From Hippopus hippopus (Eukaryota; Mollusca; Bivalvia; Cardiida; Cardiidae): DNA of 64,000 bases. Positions 20,901-28,760 of the stretch are shown piece after piece (position 1 is the first letter of the stretch; every line of letters begins with the position of its first letter). The notes under the pieces are model-generated. The model ran no database searches. It saw only the letters and a program-made list of their open reading frames with translations, and was not told the origin of the DNA. The stretch is from NCBI GenBank assembly GCA_946811185.2, contig OX328112.1:33635562-33699561 (forward strand), read 5' to 3'. The position numbers and the translations under genes are program-made.

Positions 20901-23578
20901 GGTTACAGTGGCCTTTAACTTAATGATATATAGGCCAAACCTTGTCCAGATGATAACTACACACAGAATTGACCTAGATCCTGCAAATTCTGTACAGATA
21001 TTCATCTTGGAGTGTAAATGATCCCTATCGATTTTAAGGTTAATCCGTGAAAGGTCAAGGTCACAGTGACCACCAGATGATTCAGGGCCCGCACTGCCGT
21101 TCGCCACTTGCTAAAAAAAATTTAAAGTGTCTCAAAAATCATCATATGTGGCTGAACATGTTCAGGAACGAGAGAAGAATGGGCCCTGTAGCAATGACTG
21201 TCATCAACTCTTGGGAAAAAAATGGGCCGAGCTGAGAACTGAACCATGGATCCCTGATATCAAACCCTCACTGAGCTACTGGGCTACTGGAATAAGTTTA
21301 CACAAAATGAAGACCTGAGAAATGTCAACAGCTTCTATTACAAAAGGTGTAGAAATTATATTTTATTTCTGTTGCCAGGTAGCAGCCAATGAAATCGCAA
21401 TGATCAAAGTTGCAGCACCAAACATGGCTCTTAGGGTGATAGATAGAGCTATACAGGTTAGTGTAATTATAATACACTGTTGTACACCGCATCATGTATT
21501 ACGATTACCTAGAAATATGAACCATGTTCTGTGAAAAGTGAGCTTAATGCATCTGCAGAAAGTATCGACCCAGGCTGACCTGGGCCGAAACTTTTTGCTA
21601 TTGGTCAATATTTTACATGTTCAAGGACCAATTTACCTCATGATTCAGTTGGTTACAAGACACAAGGCACTTTATGGATCCATGATCATGTGATGACTTG
21701 CTCTGTATCATGCATCAGAGATGCATTAGACGCTCTTTTGCTTTAGCTTCTCTCGTATGCATCGCCTCTTGTTCAGTGTTGTGTTATGGGATACAGTTTG
21801 GGTTTGCCAGATTGAGGTTTTCAAGTACATTTTTAATGCTTCATATATAGTACACATTTTGTACCCTGCATCTTGTAGTTGGATTTCCTACATATATAAT
21901 AACATTGCGCTTCACTCTGGCAAAAGGAGGGTTAATGCATCTCAGTTATCCATTATGCCAAGCAAGTCATCACATAATTCTTGATCCATAAAATCCATTT
22001 TGTATAACAACCATGTGAATCATGAGGTAGACTGGTCCTGTGACATACATAAAATTGTCAAATAGTGAAAAGTTTGACTTTGGTCAGCTGCACAGGCTGA
22101 TCTGGATCGATACTTTTTGCAGCTGGTATGCATGAAACCACCTTTCCATGGACAACGGCTTATTTTCATGGTAAATTTACATCACAGTTGCCGTTGCACA
22201 GGTTCAATCCCCTTCCTTATGAAAGCTTTAATTACCACAGCAATCCAAATTTGCATGGGGTTGTATAGGAAAGAGCATGTTATATTTGTCTGTTATTTGT
22301 GTTATTTTCTCCAAATGTTTTACCACAGGTCTTTGAAGCACCATTGGTCTATAAAGAAACAACAAATTTTCATTGCTCGATTATAGGATATTGTTACTGA
22401 AAATAGCACATTTGGGCGTCAATTTATACTCCATTTCCATATCGCTTCTTACCAAACAAAAAATTTTTTATTTAAAAATTTTGAAAGCGCGTGCAGTCAA
22501 CAAATTAAATGTAGGTAAACGATGGAATTCATGTTTACATGACAGAAATCATTGTTGGAAAAGGCTACTTACTGTGACCCAGAGAAAGAATGCTTTTGAA
22601 AACATTATGAGAAAAGGAGACAATGTTAGTTGCCAGCTTTTCTTCCATCTTACACAATGTTTTCTACCCTTTCAAAGACACATTTAACCCTTTACTACAA
22701 AATCTTGAGTTTTAATGACCTTGAGCAAGACAGCTTTTGGAAACATTGTGAGAAAAGAAGCCAACAATGTTTTTCTTGTCTTTTTAATAAAAATCCCATG
22801 CTTTGCACTAGACTAAACCTGTCATCTGCAAATGCTTTCAATTTGGACCAGTCCAAAATTTCATTGTGTGATAAAGTGTTAGTTTGATTATGTTGCCTGT
22901 AAGTAAATAGTTTACAAGTAGACAACTCTGAACTTTGATTGTCTGGTAAAAAATTTGCTTGCTTACAGCACAAATGGTCTATTACAAAACACTGGAATTT
23001 GCATTGGTCGATTGTCAAACACTGTTACTAAACATAGCACATTGGCGCATACCCTCTATATAGTATATGATACCTCAAGGAACAGAATAAAATTCATTTC
23101 TGAACCCATCTGCACTGACCAATAGGGTTTTTTTTTATCCATTTTCAGTTTAATATTCCTTTTCAAAGAGGACACTGATTAAATTTACTCACATTACATA
23201 GCACTGCTTGTCTTATCATATACAACATACAAGGGATGTGCTATTGTGCTATTTTTAGTAACGGTGTCCTATTATTGAGCAATGAAAATTTCACTTTTCT
23301 GTAATAGGCCAGTGGAGTTTCAGTGGCCAATGGTTACAGTGTATTACGACATTCAGCAGAATTTTTATCTAGAAGACAAAGAAATATAGATTATGACCAA
23401 TCCTTTCTGTTTTTCCCCCACTTTTCTGTAGGCTCATGGAGGAGCTGGGATGCATGATGATTTACCACTAGCAGCGTTCTATGTGTGGGCCCGTGTTTTA
23501 CGACTTGCAGATGGGCCGGATGAAGTACATTGTCGATCTGTGGCTAGAAATGAATATAAGAAATCATCAAAGTTATAG
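8713..23578 (+). CDS. ACAD11: ACAD10/ACAD11-like acyl-CoA dehydrogenase, ten 3' exons
   Basis: Flavin-dependent dehydrogenase that introduces an alpha,beta double bond into acyl-CoAs. ACAD10/11 enzymes are fused to a phosphotransferase-like domain and are tied to catabolism of 4-hydroxy acids (family knowledge). Ten exons join in phase with GT/AG borders: 8713-8910, 9354-9526, 10758-10898, 12162-12299, 13081-13171, 15652-15810, 16926-17098, 18823-18966, 21379-21456, 23432-23578 (1,442 nt, about 480 residues). Visible motifs are the FAD-loop [13 protein letters not shown] across exons 4-5, the INGHKWWTS strand, the [21 protein letters not shown] segment, HGGAGM and LADGPDEVH. The frame ends in S-K-L, a canonical peroxisomal PTS1. 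The N-terminal kinase-like (APH) exons are not found in the upstream 8.7 kb and probably lie outside the window. The homology is clear. ACAD11 is preferred over ACAD10 because of the peroxisomal signal, which is inference. Confidence 0.9.
8970..9275. mobile_element. Composite of hairpin MITE fragments in intron 1
   Basis: Several half-hairpins in tandem ('cagcattttctccttctcccaaaatgttttc' type blocks and 'ttgtcgtttgttaaagagttaa') show at least two damaged copies. Confidence 0.55.
9354..9526 (+). CDS. ACAD11: ACAD11-like exon 2 (start of dehydrogenase domain)
   Basis: Acceptor TGCTTCCAG, donor GTGATT. The phase continues from exon 1 through a shared valine codon. It encodes the N-terminal helical region ([20 protein letters not shown]) of the acyl-CoA dehydrogenase fold. 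Confidence 0.85.
9556..9755. mobile_element. Hairpin MITE copy lacking the central hairpin
   Basis: Outer arms 'ctttaccaaaccacaaaatt' and 'aaaattttgtcctcatggtaaag' are present, but most of the internal palindrome is deleted. Confidence 0.6.
9751..9980. mobile_element. Hairpin MITE copy, near full length
   Basis: From CTCCTTACCAAACGAC to GGTAAAGGGTTAA, with a near-perfect palindrome centred at about 9893 ('gaaaatgctggttaccagca'). Together with 9556-9755 it shows one copy inserted beside another at a TTAA. Confidence 0.8.
10050..10270. mobile_element. Hairpin MITE copy
   Basis: Left end CTCTTTACCCAACAAC, palindrome centred near 10183 ('gaaaatgctggtcaccagca'), right end GTAGTAAAGGGTCAA. Confidence 0.75.
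10758..10898 (+). CDS. ACAD11: ACAD11-like exon 3
   Basis: 47 codons between ATCAACAG and GTAGGC. Encodes [12 protein letters not shown] and the helix [17 protein letters not shown], both characteristic of the ACAD10/11 dehydrogenase domain. Confidence 0.9.
10935..11437. mobile_element. Hairpin MITE copy split by a SINE insertion
   Basis: MITE sequence at 10935-11136 resumes at about 11400-11437 ('ggttgttaaaactctggatt'). Between them lies a tRNA-headed SINE, about 11137-11397, with A box 'tagctcagtgg' and a degenerate B box. Short near-identical sequences ('tctacaggggt' and 'tctacggggtt') at the junctions look like its target duplication. Confidence 0.75.
12162..12299 (+). CDS. ACAD11: ACAD11-like exon 4
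   Basis: 46 codons between TTTTACAG and GTAAGT. Encodes [13 protein letters not shown] and ends in GMTEPA, the first half of the flavin-contacting loop of acyl-CoA dehydrogenases. Confidence 0.92.
12640..12905. mobile_element. Hairpin MITE copies in intron 4
   Basis: A fragment at about 12640-12703 is followed by a copy at 12703-12900 with a good palindrome centred at about 12817 ('gaaaatgctggtaatcagca'). Confidence 0.65.
13081..13171 (+). CDS. ACAD11: ACAD11-like exon 5
   Basis: 91 nt between TTTGTCAG and GTACAG, leaving one base for the next exon. Encodes [10 protein letters not shown] and [10 protein letters not shown] in the beta domain that contacts FAD and substrate. A broken partial copy of this exon lies at about 13252-13310. 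Confidence 0.92.
13240..13385 (+). pseudogene. Partial tandem duplicate of exon 5 and its intron
   Basis: The sequence from about 13110 to 13245 (end of exon 5 plus the following intron stretch 'cttataagcttttctcaatttccctc') is repeated at about 13250-13385. The copy lacks the exon 5 acceptor and contains an in-frame TGA where the duplicated tryptophan codons should be ('cgcaaatgatggatg'), so it cannot serve as an alternative exon. Confidence 0.75.
13408..13632. mobile_element. Hairpin MITE copy in intron 5
   Basis: Left end CCTTTACCAAACAATTC, palindrome centred near 13490, right end 'gtcgtttggtaaaaagttaa'. Confidence 0.75.
13726..15291 (-). mobile_element. Tc1-like transposon, complete ends, TA duplication
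   Basis: Both ends carry the inverted repeat CACTGACCCAAAATGAAAAC (13726 onward, and inverted up to 15291), flanked by TA at 13724-13725 and 15292-15293. The 1,566 bp element holds one transposase gene on the - strand that is broken (see the pseudogene entry). It sits in intron 5 of the dehydrogenase gene. Confidence 0.9.
13997..14989 (-). pseudogene. Tc1-like transposase, broken
   Basis: The gene would start near 14989 with a helix-turn-helix ([17 protein letters not shown], then [11 protein letters not shown]), runs into TAA stops near 14877 and resumes in other frames. The longest open part, 14123-14755, holds the catalytic core: FSDEST (first Asp), [11 protein letters not shown] (second Asp) and [11 protein letters not shown], whose glutamate fits a DD34E pattern. 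The C-terminal part near 13997-14130 is in another frame. At least one stop and two frameshifts mean no active enzyme. Confidence 0.85.
15298..15645. repeat. MITE fragments and partial SINE in intron 5
   Basis: The left half of a hairpin MITE (15298-15420) and a right half (15545-15640) bracket a SINE fragment ('ttccaaggtttgatgatagtc', 'aaagcagccagtgg'). Confidence 0.5.
15652..15810 (+). CDS. ACAD11: ACAD11-like exon 6
   Basis: 159 nt between TATTGCAG and GTGAGT. The first codon is completed by the last base of exon 5. Encodes [20 protein letters not shown] and VYGYQDPP, the beta-sheet segment of the dehydrogenase. Confidence 0.92.
15890..16020 (-). repeat. SINE body fragment, reverse orientation
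   Basis: Matches in inverse the SINE body seen at 18440-18560 ('cagttatgtcacagcaggcagtgcacctacccatgc'). No tRNA head remains. Confidence 0.5.
16138..16366. mobile_element. Hairpin MITE copy, near full length
   Basis: From TTAACTCTTTACCAATCAAC to GGTAAAGGGTTAA, with a palindrome centred near 16275 ('gaaaatgctggttaccagca'). Confidence 0.8.
16926..17098 (+). CDS. ACAD11: ACAD11-like exon 7
   Basis: 173 nt between CATTCTAG and GTGTGT. Encodes [18 protein letters not shown] followed by the glycine/arginine motif [20 protein letters not shown], the best conserved block of the family (domain junction into the C-terminal helical bundle). Confidence 0.93.
17288..17523. mobile_element. Hairpin MITE copy, near full length
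   Basis: From TTAACTCTATGAAACGAC to GCTAAAGAGTTAA, with a palindrome centred near 17437 ('gaaaatgctggtcaccagca'). Confidence 0.8.
17705..17925. mobile_element. Hairpin MITE copy
   Basis: Left end CCTTTACTGCACAAACC and a palindrome centred near 17787; the right end is eroded. Confidence 0.7.
18270..18560 (+). mobile_element. tRNA-headed SINE (second family)
   Basis: The head GCCCCGGTAGCTCAGTTGG and B box GGTTCGATCCCTGG resemble a tRNA gene. The body runs through 'gcagccagtggcttggaaag' and ends in 'cattaaacaccatacaatcag'. Fragments of this body occur inverted at 15890-16020 and 28115-28265. Confidence 0.8.
18590..18805 (+). mobile_element. tRNA-headed SINE, degenerate
   Basis: The A box 'tggctcagtgg' and the characteristic 'aggactcatgacctgg' are kept, but the B box is damaged. 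The tail ends in 'gcgtaaaacacgattcaatca'. It abuts the exon 8 acceptor by about 20 bp. Confidence 0.7.
18823..18966 (+). CDS. ACAD11: ACAD11-like exon 8
   Basis: 48 codons between GTGTTACAG and GTAAGA. Encodes [19 protein letters not shown] and the helix [16 protein letters not shown] of the C-terminal bundle. Confidence 0.92.
18996..19405. mobile_element. Hairpin MITE copy split by a 5'-truncated SINE
   Basis: Left MITE arm at 18996-19055, SINE body without tRNA head at about 19058-19250, then the MITE hairpin and right arm at 19270-19405. Confidence 0.65.
19620..21075. repeat. Tandem array, 158-bp unit, about nine copies
   Basis: The array starts with 'tatgccccccttcaacgaagtggg'. The block 'gacacagaattgacctaggttcgtcaaatttgg' then recurs at about 158-bp spacing. 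The last three units are more diverged ('attaatccatcaaaggtc'). A second block of the same repeat lies at 26714-27543. Long minus-strand open frames here are by-products of the repeat. Confidence 0.9.
21379..21456 (+). CDS. ACAD11: ACAD11-like exon 9
   Basis: 26 codons between TTGCCAG and GTTAGT. Encodes [19 protein letters not shown]. It ends in phase 0 at a glutamine codon, which allows either of two downstream last exons to follow. Confidence 0.92.
21457..23431. other. Intron 9 with SINE and MITE relics
   Basis: Hairpin MITE relics lie at about 22447-22690 and 22685-22885. Fragments of another palindromic repeat ('gaccagctgacct' and 'gaaactttttgc' type) lie at about 21540-21740 and 22000-22200. 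No exon was found. Confidence 0.5.
23432..23578 (+). CDS. ACAD11: ACAD11-like last exon A, ending in SKL
   Basis: 147 nt (48 codons plus TAG) after a pyrimidine-rich acceptor TTTTCTGTAG. Encodes [20 protein letters not shown] and a lysine-rich tail ending [14 protein letters not shown] occupies the place of the catalytic-loop region in related dehydrogenases. S-K-L at the very end is a canonical peroxisomal targeting signal type 1. Confidence 0.92.
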   Translation, partial: AHGGAGMHDDLPLAAFYVWARVLRLADGPDEVHCRSVARNEYKKSSKL

Positions 23579-23616
23579 TCTTGTGCAAACATCAAAAACA
23601 CTTTTTCTCATTAACC

Positions 23617-23838
23617 ATTTACCACACAATCCCAAGTTCAAACAACCCAGAAAAAGAAAGCTTTTGAAGACATTGTGGGAAAAGGAGAAAATGCTGATAA
23701 CCAGCATTTTCTCCTTTTCCCACAGTGTTTTTTACCCTTCCATAGCCAATTCCAATAAATCCAGCCACATTTGAATTGTCGTATGCAAATGTTTTCAATT
23801 TGGAAACATCTAAAATTCTGTTGTGTGGTAACGACTTA
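23617..23838. mobile_element. Hairpin MITE copy
   Basis: Left end ACCATTTACCACACAATCC, palindrome centred near 23695 ('gaaaatgctgataaccagca'), right end 'ttgtgtggtaacgactta'. It starts 39 bp after the stop of last exon A, so it probably lies in its 3' UTR. Confidence 0.75.
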
Positions 23839-23900
23839 TGGTTCGCCTATTGGTGCCTTGGCATGCAATGAATGAAATAATTCAGCTTTTTATACATATA

Positions 23901-24123
23901 CAAGGTGTCCAAAAAGTCATGCACCATCCTGAAAACACATTCATTGTTACAGATGCTCAAATTGAGCACCATTTTCACAACATCCCACCGGATACCCTAC
24001 GGAATGTTCAAAACAGCTTTTTACGGAGAGTACAGCATTGTATTACTGAAAATGGTGCTCAATTTGAGCATCTGTAACAATGAATGTGTTTTCAGGATGG
24101 TGCACGACTTTTTGGACACCCTG
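23901..24123 (+). mobile_element. Mariner-type deletion derivative with transposase tail
   Basis: Inverted ends CAAGGTGTCCAAAAAGTC and CAGGGTGTCCAAAAAGTC are flanked by TA (23899-23900, 24124-24125), with arms of about 75 bp. Between the arms an open frame reads DTLRNVQNSFLRRVQHCI, resembling the C-terminal end of Tc1/mariner transposases. This suggests internal deletion of a full element rather than a random MITE. Confidence 0.7.
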
Positions 24124-24242
24124 TATACATATCCTTATTGATTCATTTGTTAAAGCTTACATGTTCATGAGCTGGGCTCTGGCAAGAAGGGGGTTTAATG
24201 CATCGCCATAATGCAGTATTCCAAGAAAGACATTACATATAT

Positions 24243-24512
24243 ATGGCCTGCAACATGCGAAAAGGGGCATTTGGACATTTGCGTAAAGTGTCGTCTCGGA
24301 TCAGCCTGAGCAGTCAGCTCAGGCTAATCCGAGACGGCACTTTACGACTACATTAGATTTTGTGCAAAAGTAGACATGCGCAATACAGAAAATTAAATAA
24401 AAACGGAAAGTATCGTTTCGGATTAGCCTGCGCGGAATGCGCAGGCTAATCCGAGACGACACTTTACGCAATGTCCAAATGCCCCTTTTCGCGTGTTGCA
24501 GGCCATATAGAA
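24243..24512. mobile_element. Inverted-repeat element containing two nested hairpins
   Basis: Outer arms of about 70 bp start with 'atatggcctgcaacatgcg' and end with its inverse near 24509. Each arm continues into its own small hairpin: 24288-24350 around 'cagctcaggctaatccgaga' and 24410-24470 around 'gcctgcgcggaatgcgcagg'. A half copy is seen at about 16540-16610. Confidence 0.75.
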
Positions 24513-25630
24513 TCTGACATGAGTTGGGGTTTGAGACAAAATTTTATTAAACAAGTCTAATGAAAATATTATTAAGCAAGCCTTTGGGGAGCTTAATCAC
24601 ATTTTTTCTTGACTAGTTTAATGAAAATTTTTATCTCAAATGCCAACAAATGTAAGATTCTTTTCACAAAATGGTATTTCACAAATTATAGATCAGAAGA
24701 TGCAAAGCCATCTATAGATGCACCCTCAGTGGTATCCATAAAACCCATTCACTTCTATGAAATATGTACAAAATGATGTCAAAAATGACGTCACACAACT
24801 GTGATATCAATTGTGTATTAGATGAGAAAATTCGTAACAGCAATATAACACTGAAAACAAGGGAAGTTATGTGATAATTATGGATCCATAAAAATCCATT
24901 TTGTCAAACAACCTACTTAATCCTGAGGTAGAAGGGTCCTTGGACATGCAGAAAATTTACAAACAGCAAAACATTTTGACCCATGTCAGCCTGTGCAAAT
25001 TGCACAGGCTGACACGAGTCAATACTTTTTGCAGGTGCATTGAGCCGCCTTTTTCACACAGCATGGCCTCATATGCAACTGAAAGTTTTGATTATGTATT
25101 TGTATAAATTCATTTATATGTTTTGAGTGATCATGTAACCCTATTGGTTTAAAAAAATAAAAGAATAATAAAGAATGTAAGAAGGTAAATGTTGAGTATT
25201 GCTGCCTCTCCATCAATAACCCCCAAATTAGCACTTTGCATGCATTGCACATTGTATTTTATACAAAAACACAAGCATGGCTGTCGAAGAAAAGGAAAAA
25301 TTAATATTAAACGCAAGAAAATTCTAGCTGTACATCGGGACTTACGAAAACTAATATTGTGATTGCTAGCGAGAAAAAAAAAAAGTGGAATAGAGAATTT
25401 GCAGGAAATGCAGACATAAATGACAGGATGGGCCCCAGGTAACAGGTATGTGGACCCATTTCAAGGAAGAGATCCCTCTTGGCTTTCAAGACTCGCCAAA
25501 AGTTATAGCATTTCAAAGGATATTTCATTATGTCTGATTTATATTATAGCTGACGTCTGCAAATGCTTTGAATTTGGACTTGGCCAATATTTTGTCGTTT
25601 GGCAAGTTAACACCATTTCCACCACTTCAT
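24513..25630. other. No gene recognised; one short palindrome
   Basis: Only a palindromic repeat at about 24965-25040 ('cagcctgtgcaaattgcaca' and inverse) was noticed. The rest is AT-rich without supportable features. Confidence 0.4.
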
Positions 25631-25632
25631 TT

Positions 25633-25858
25633 AACCCGTTACCAGACGACAAAATTTTAGACTTGTCCGAATTGAAAGCATTTGCAGACGACAATTTCAG
25701 TGTGGCTTAAACGGTGCAATTTTCCTTCGATAGGGTAGAAAACATTGTGGAAAAAGGAGAAAATGCTGGTTACCAGCATTTTCTCCTTTTCCCACAATGT
25801 TTCAAAAGGCTTATTTCTCAGGGTCTTTAAATTTTGGTATTTGTGCGTTAAACATTTA
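25633..25858. mobile_element. Hairpin MITE copy, near full length
   Basis: Left end TTAACCCGTTACCAGACGAC, palindrome centred near 25773 ('gaaaatgctggttaccagca'). Confidence 0.8.
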
Positions 25859-26289
25859 AGTTACAACAGACAGTGCACCTTTAGCACACGTTCCCACCGC
25901 TCATTCCAAGCAAATGGCTGAATTTCGACGAACAAAATCGGCACAAAGTACAGTAATGAGAGACGAATGAATCTTGTCGCACTGAATTTCATTAACGATA
26001 TAAATGAATTTTGCCAACATGTTGAGGAATCCGTGGATAGGTGCACTGACCAACTCAAAATATCTGAAGCTGAAATATAAACTACTTACTGAACCTTTTA
26101 TTAAACAATTCGTGGTTTGAAACGACCCCATTATCTCCCGCTAGATGGCATCTAGCATCTAGATGGCAAATACACATCTGTCTAATTTGGGCATTCTGGG
26201 TACAAAACCGGACTACTTTTCAAAACAACAACTGTTACTTTGAATTTCAAAATGAAATAAACATTTACTCAATAAAACGCTACCTAGTT

Positions 26290-26714
26290 GTTACAGGAGA
26301 CCACTCCTTCATGCATGGCTTCGTCCCGATTTAAATACAATACCTAACAGCTGCGTTAGGGAGATAGCTCAGTGGTTAAGGTATTGGTCTTTTAAACCTC
26401 GAAAAACGAGGATCTTGTCCGCCATGGGTTCGAATCCAGCCAGATGCGGTTTGTATTTCTGCCATGCATTTGTTCATTTGTTTCTATGTTACGGACTTTA
26501 TTCGTAAGATGGGGGCTCGTCCGGGATTGACCATCTAGTCATTCTGGATATACTTTGAAATAATTTTGAACTTGTAACAATATTAAAGTTTATTAGATTA
26601 TAAATAATAATAAAAAAAAATAGAATTTGAATTTTATTCTACTGAACCAGCAAAAAAGCAATCATGTCTTTTGATCTTGAAAAATTCATTGCTGAGCCTT
26701 CACAGGAGTTGTTA
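26290..26714 (+). mobile_element. 5' end of an LTR retrotransposon, interrupted
   Basis: A likely LTR ends near 26509. It is followed at once by TGGGGGCTCGTCCGGGAT (26510-26527), the classic primer-binding sequence complementary to tRNA-Pro. About 135 bp later a frame opens at 26664 (MSFDLEKFIAEPSQELL), like the N-terminus of some Gypsy-type Gag proteins. It is cut after 17 codons by the 158-bp repeat block. The LTR contains a tRNA-like stretch at about 26359-26455 with 'gatagctcagtgg' and 'gggttcgaatcc'. The outer LTR border was not established. Confidence 0.6.
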
Positions 26715-27543
26715 TGCCCCCCTTCAACGAAGTGGGGGTATATTGCTTTGCACATGTCGGTCTGTCGGTCTGTCTGTCGGTAGACCTTACCTTGTCCGGA
26801 TAATAACTAGACACAGAATTGACCTAGGTTTGTCAAATTTGGCACAGACATTCGTCTCGGAGTGTAGATGATCCCTATTGATTTTGAGGTCAATCGGTCA
26901 AATGTCAAGGTCACAGTGACCATCAACATGTTGATATATAGACCAAACCTTGTCTGGATGATAACCAGACACAGAATTGACCTAGGTTCGTCAAATTTGG
27001 CACAGACATTTCTCTCGGAGTGTAGATGATCCCTATTGATTTTGAGGTCAATCGGTTAAATGCCAAGGTCACAGTGACCGTCAACATTTTGATATATAGA
27101 CCAAACCTTGTCTGGATGATAACTAGACACAGAATTGACCTAGGTTTGTTAAATTTGGCAAAGACATTTCTCTCAGAGTGTAGATGATCGCTACTGATTT
27201 TGAGGTCAATCTGTCAAATGTCAAGGTCACAGTGACCGTCAACATGTTGATATGTAGACCAAACCTTGTCCGGATGATAACTAGACACAGAATTGACCTA
27301 GATTTGTTAAATTTGGCACAGACATTTCTCTCGGAGTGTAGATGATCCCTATTGATTTTGAGATCAATCCATCAAAGGTCAAGGTCACAGTGGCCTTCAA
27401 CTTAATGATATATAGACCAAACCTTGTCCAGATGATAACTAGACACAGAATTGACATAGGTTCTTCAAATTCTGTACAGATATTCATCTAGGAGTGTAAA
27501 TGATCCCTATCGATTTTGAGATTAATCCATCAAAGGTCAAGGT
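26714..27543. repeat. Second block of the 158-bp tandem array, about five copies
   Basis: Same leader 'tatgccccccttcaacgaagtggg' and same unit as at 19620-21075, including the diverged terminal units. It interrupts the gag-like frame of the LTR element. Confidence 0.9.
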
Positions 27544-27549
27544 CGACTG

Positions 27550-27690
27550 GCAACGAGTATTTTCTCCTTTTCCCACAATGCTTTCTACCCTATTAAAGAT
27601 AAATATCATCATTTCAATCACATTTACATTATAGTCTACAAATATTTACAACTTGAAAAAGTCTACACTTTGTCGGATGGTAAAAACTTG
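27550..27690. mobile_element. Right half of a hairpin MITE
   Basis: 'cgagtattttctccttttcccacaatgctttc' and the right arm end just upstream of the poly-T tract and acceptor of last exon B. Confidence 0.6.
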
Positions 27691-27711
27691 AATTTTTTTT
27701 TTTTTTTTCAG

Positions 27712-27858
27712 AGTTATGGGGCGGCAGGGCTGAATTATGACTGCCCCTTGCCTTATTTCTACGCTTCCGCTCGTACATTTAGAATTGCCTACGGTCCAGA
27801 TGAGGTCCATCTTAGAACTGTAGCTGCAAGAATTTATAAAGCACGGGCAAAACTGTGA
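27712..27858 (+). CDS. ACAD11-like alternative last exon B, ending in AKL
   Basis: 147 nt (48 codons plus TGA) after a long poly-T tract and CAG acceptor. It has exactly the same length and phase as exon A, and encodes a homologous but diverged segment: SYGAAGL, RTFRIAYGPDEVH and a tail ending A-R-A-K-L, also a PTS1-type tripeptide. It can join exon 9 (21,456) in frame. It may be an alternative last exon made by exon duplication, or the only surviving exon of a tandem gene copy. The open frame and good splice site argue for function; no transcript evidence is available here. Confidence 0.7.
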   Translation, partial: SYGAAGLNYDCPLPYFYASARTFRIAYGPDEVHLRTVAARIYKARAKL

Positions 27859-27884
27859 TTGATTGATTGATTGATTTTATGGTG

Positions 27885-28110
27885 CTTTATCCTTTACCAC
27901 ACAATTATGATTTTTGACAACCCTGAAAAAGAAGACTTGAAAACATTGTGGAATAAAGAGAAAATGCTGGTAACCAGCATTTTCTCCTTTTCCCACAACG
28001 TTTTCCACCCTTCCAAAAACAAATTTCATTTTTGGGTCATAATTATTTTGTCGTCTACAAAATAATGCTTCAATTTTGAGAGGTTTAAAATTTTGTCGTT
28101 TGATAAAGTT
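27885..28110. mobile_element. Hairpin MITE copy after last exon B
   Basis: Left end ATCCTTTACCACACAATTA, palindrome centred near 27972 ('gaaaatgctggtaaccagca'), right end 'ttgtcgtttgataaagttaa'. Confidence 0.75.
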
Positions 28111-28114
28111 AATG

Positions 28115-28265
28115 CTGTTTTCACCATTGCATTGTATTTCAGTTATACCACAGTGGCTAATGCACCTATCTATGCTTTCCTGGAGTTTCTGTTGCCAGAA
28201 CTTCCAACAATATTCTTCCCGAGTCACTGGCAGCTTTCCCACATAACCATCATCGAAACAATGAG
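28115..28265 (-). repeat. SINE body fragment, reverse orientation
   Basis: Inverse of the body of the SINE at 18440-18560 ('tttcagttataccacagtggctaatgcacctatc'). Confidence 0.55.
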
Positions 28266-28287
28266 GAGCTAAACTATGATTAACCCT

Positions 28288-28708
28288 TTAACTCTTTACC
28301 AAACGACATAATTTTAGACTAATCCAAATTTGCAGACGACAAAATTAATGTGACTCAACAATTGAAATTTGTTTTGGGAAGGGAAGAAAACATTGTGGGA
28401 AACGGAGAAAATGCTGGTTTTCAGCCTTTTCTCCATTTCGCACAATGTTTTCAGAAGGCTTCTTTTTCAGCGTCATGAAAACCAGGGATTGTTTGGTAAA
28501 GGGTTAACCACACGGCAAAATTGAAAGCATTTTCAGATGACAATTTCATTGTGGCTCTTGAAAATGATGCAGTTTTTCTTTGATAGGGTAGAAAACTTTG
28601 TGGGAAAAGGAGAAAATGCTGGTTACCAGCATTTTCTCCTTTTCTCACAATGTTTCAAAAAGCTTCTTCTTCAGGGTTGTTAAGTCATCATCGTGTGGTA
28701 ATGGGTTA
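28288..28708. mobile_element. Two adjacent hairpin MITE copies
   Basis: Copy one 28288-28507 (TTAACTCTTTACCAAACGAC to GGTAAAGGGTTAA), copy two about 28500-28708 with its own palindrome centred near 28626. They share the TTAA between them, as if one inserted at the end of the other. Confidence 0.75.
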
Positions 28709-28760
28709 AAGGTCTTTGAGGATTATTGTAAATGTTGTAATTTTTTATTCATGTACAATT

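Noticed and set aside
19704..21107. Series of similar minus-strand frames of about 68 codons
   Set aside because: They arise from the 158-bp tandem repeat, whose unit is not a multiple of three, so the frames restart each unit and encode nothing conserved.
24243..24512. Repeated palindromes reminiscent of a CRISPR array
   Set aside because: Only two inverted stems, no regular direct repeats or spacers, in a eukaryotic context.
26359..26455. tRNA-like sequence with A and B boxes
   Set aside because: The anticodon stem and acceptor stem do not fold as a normal tRNA, and it lies within a retroelement LTR, so it is not called as a tRNA gene.
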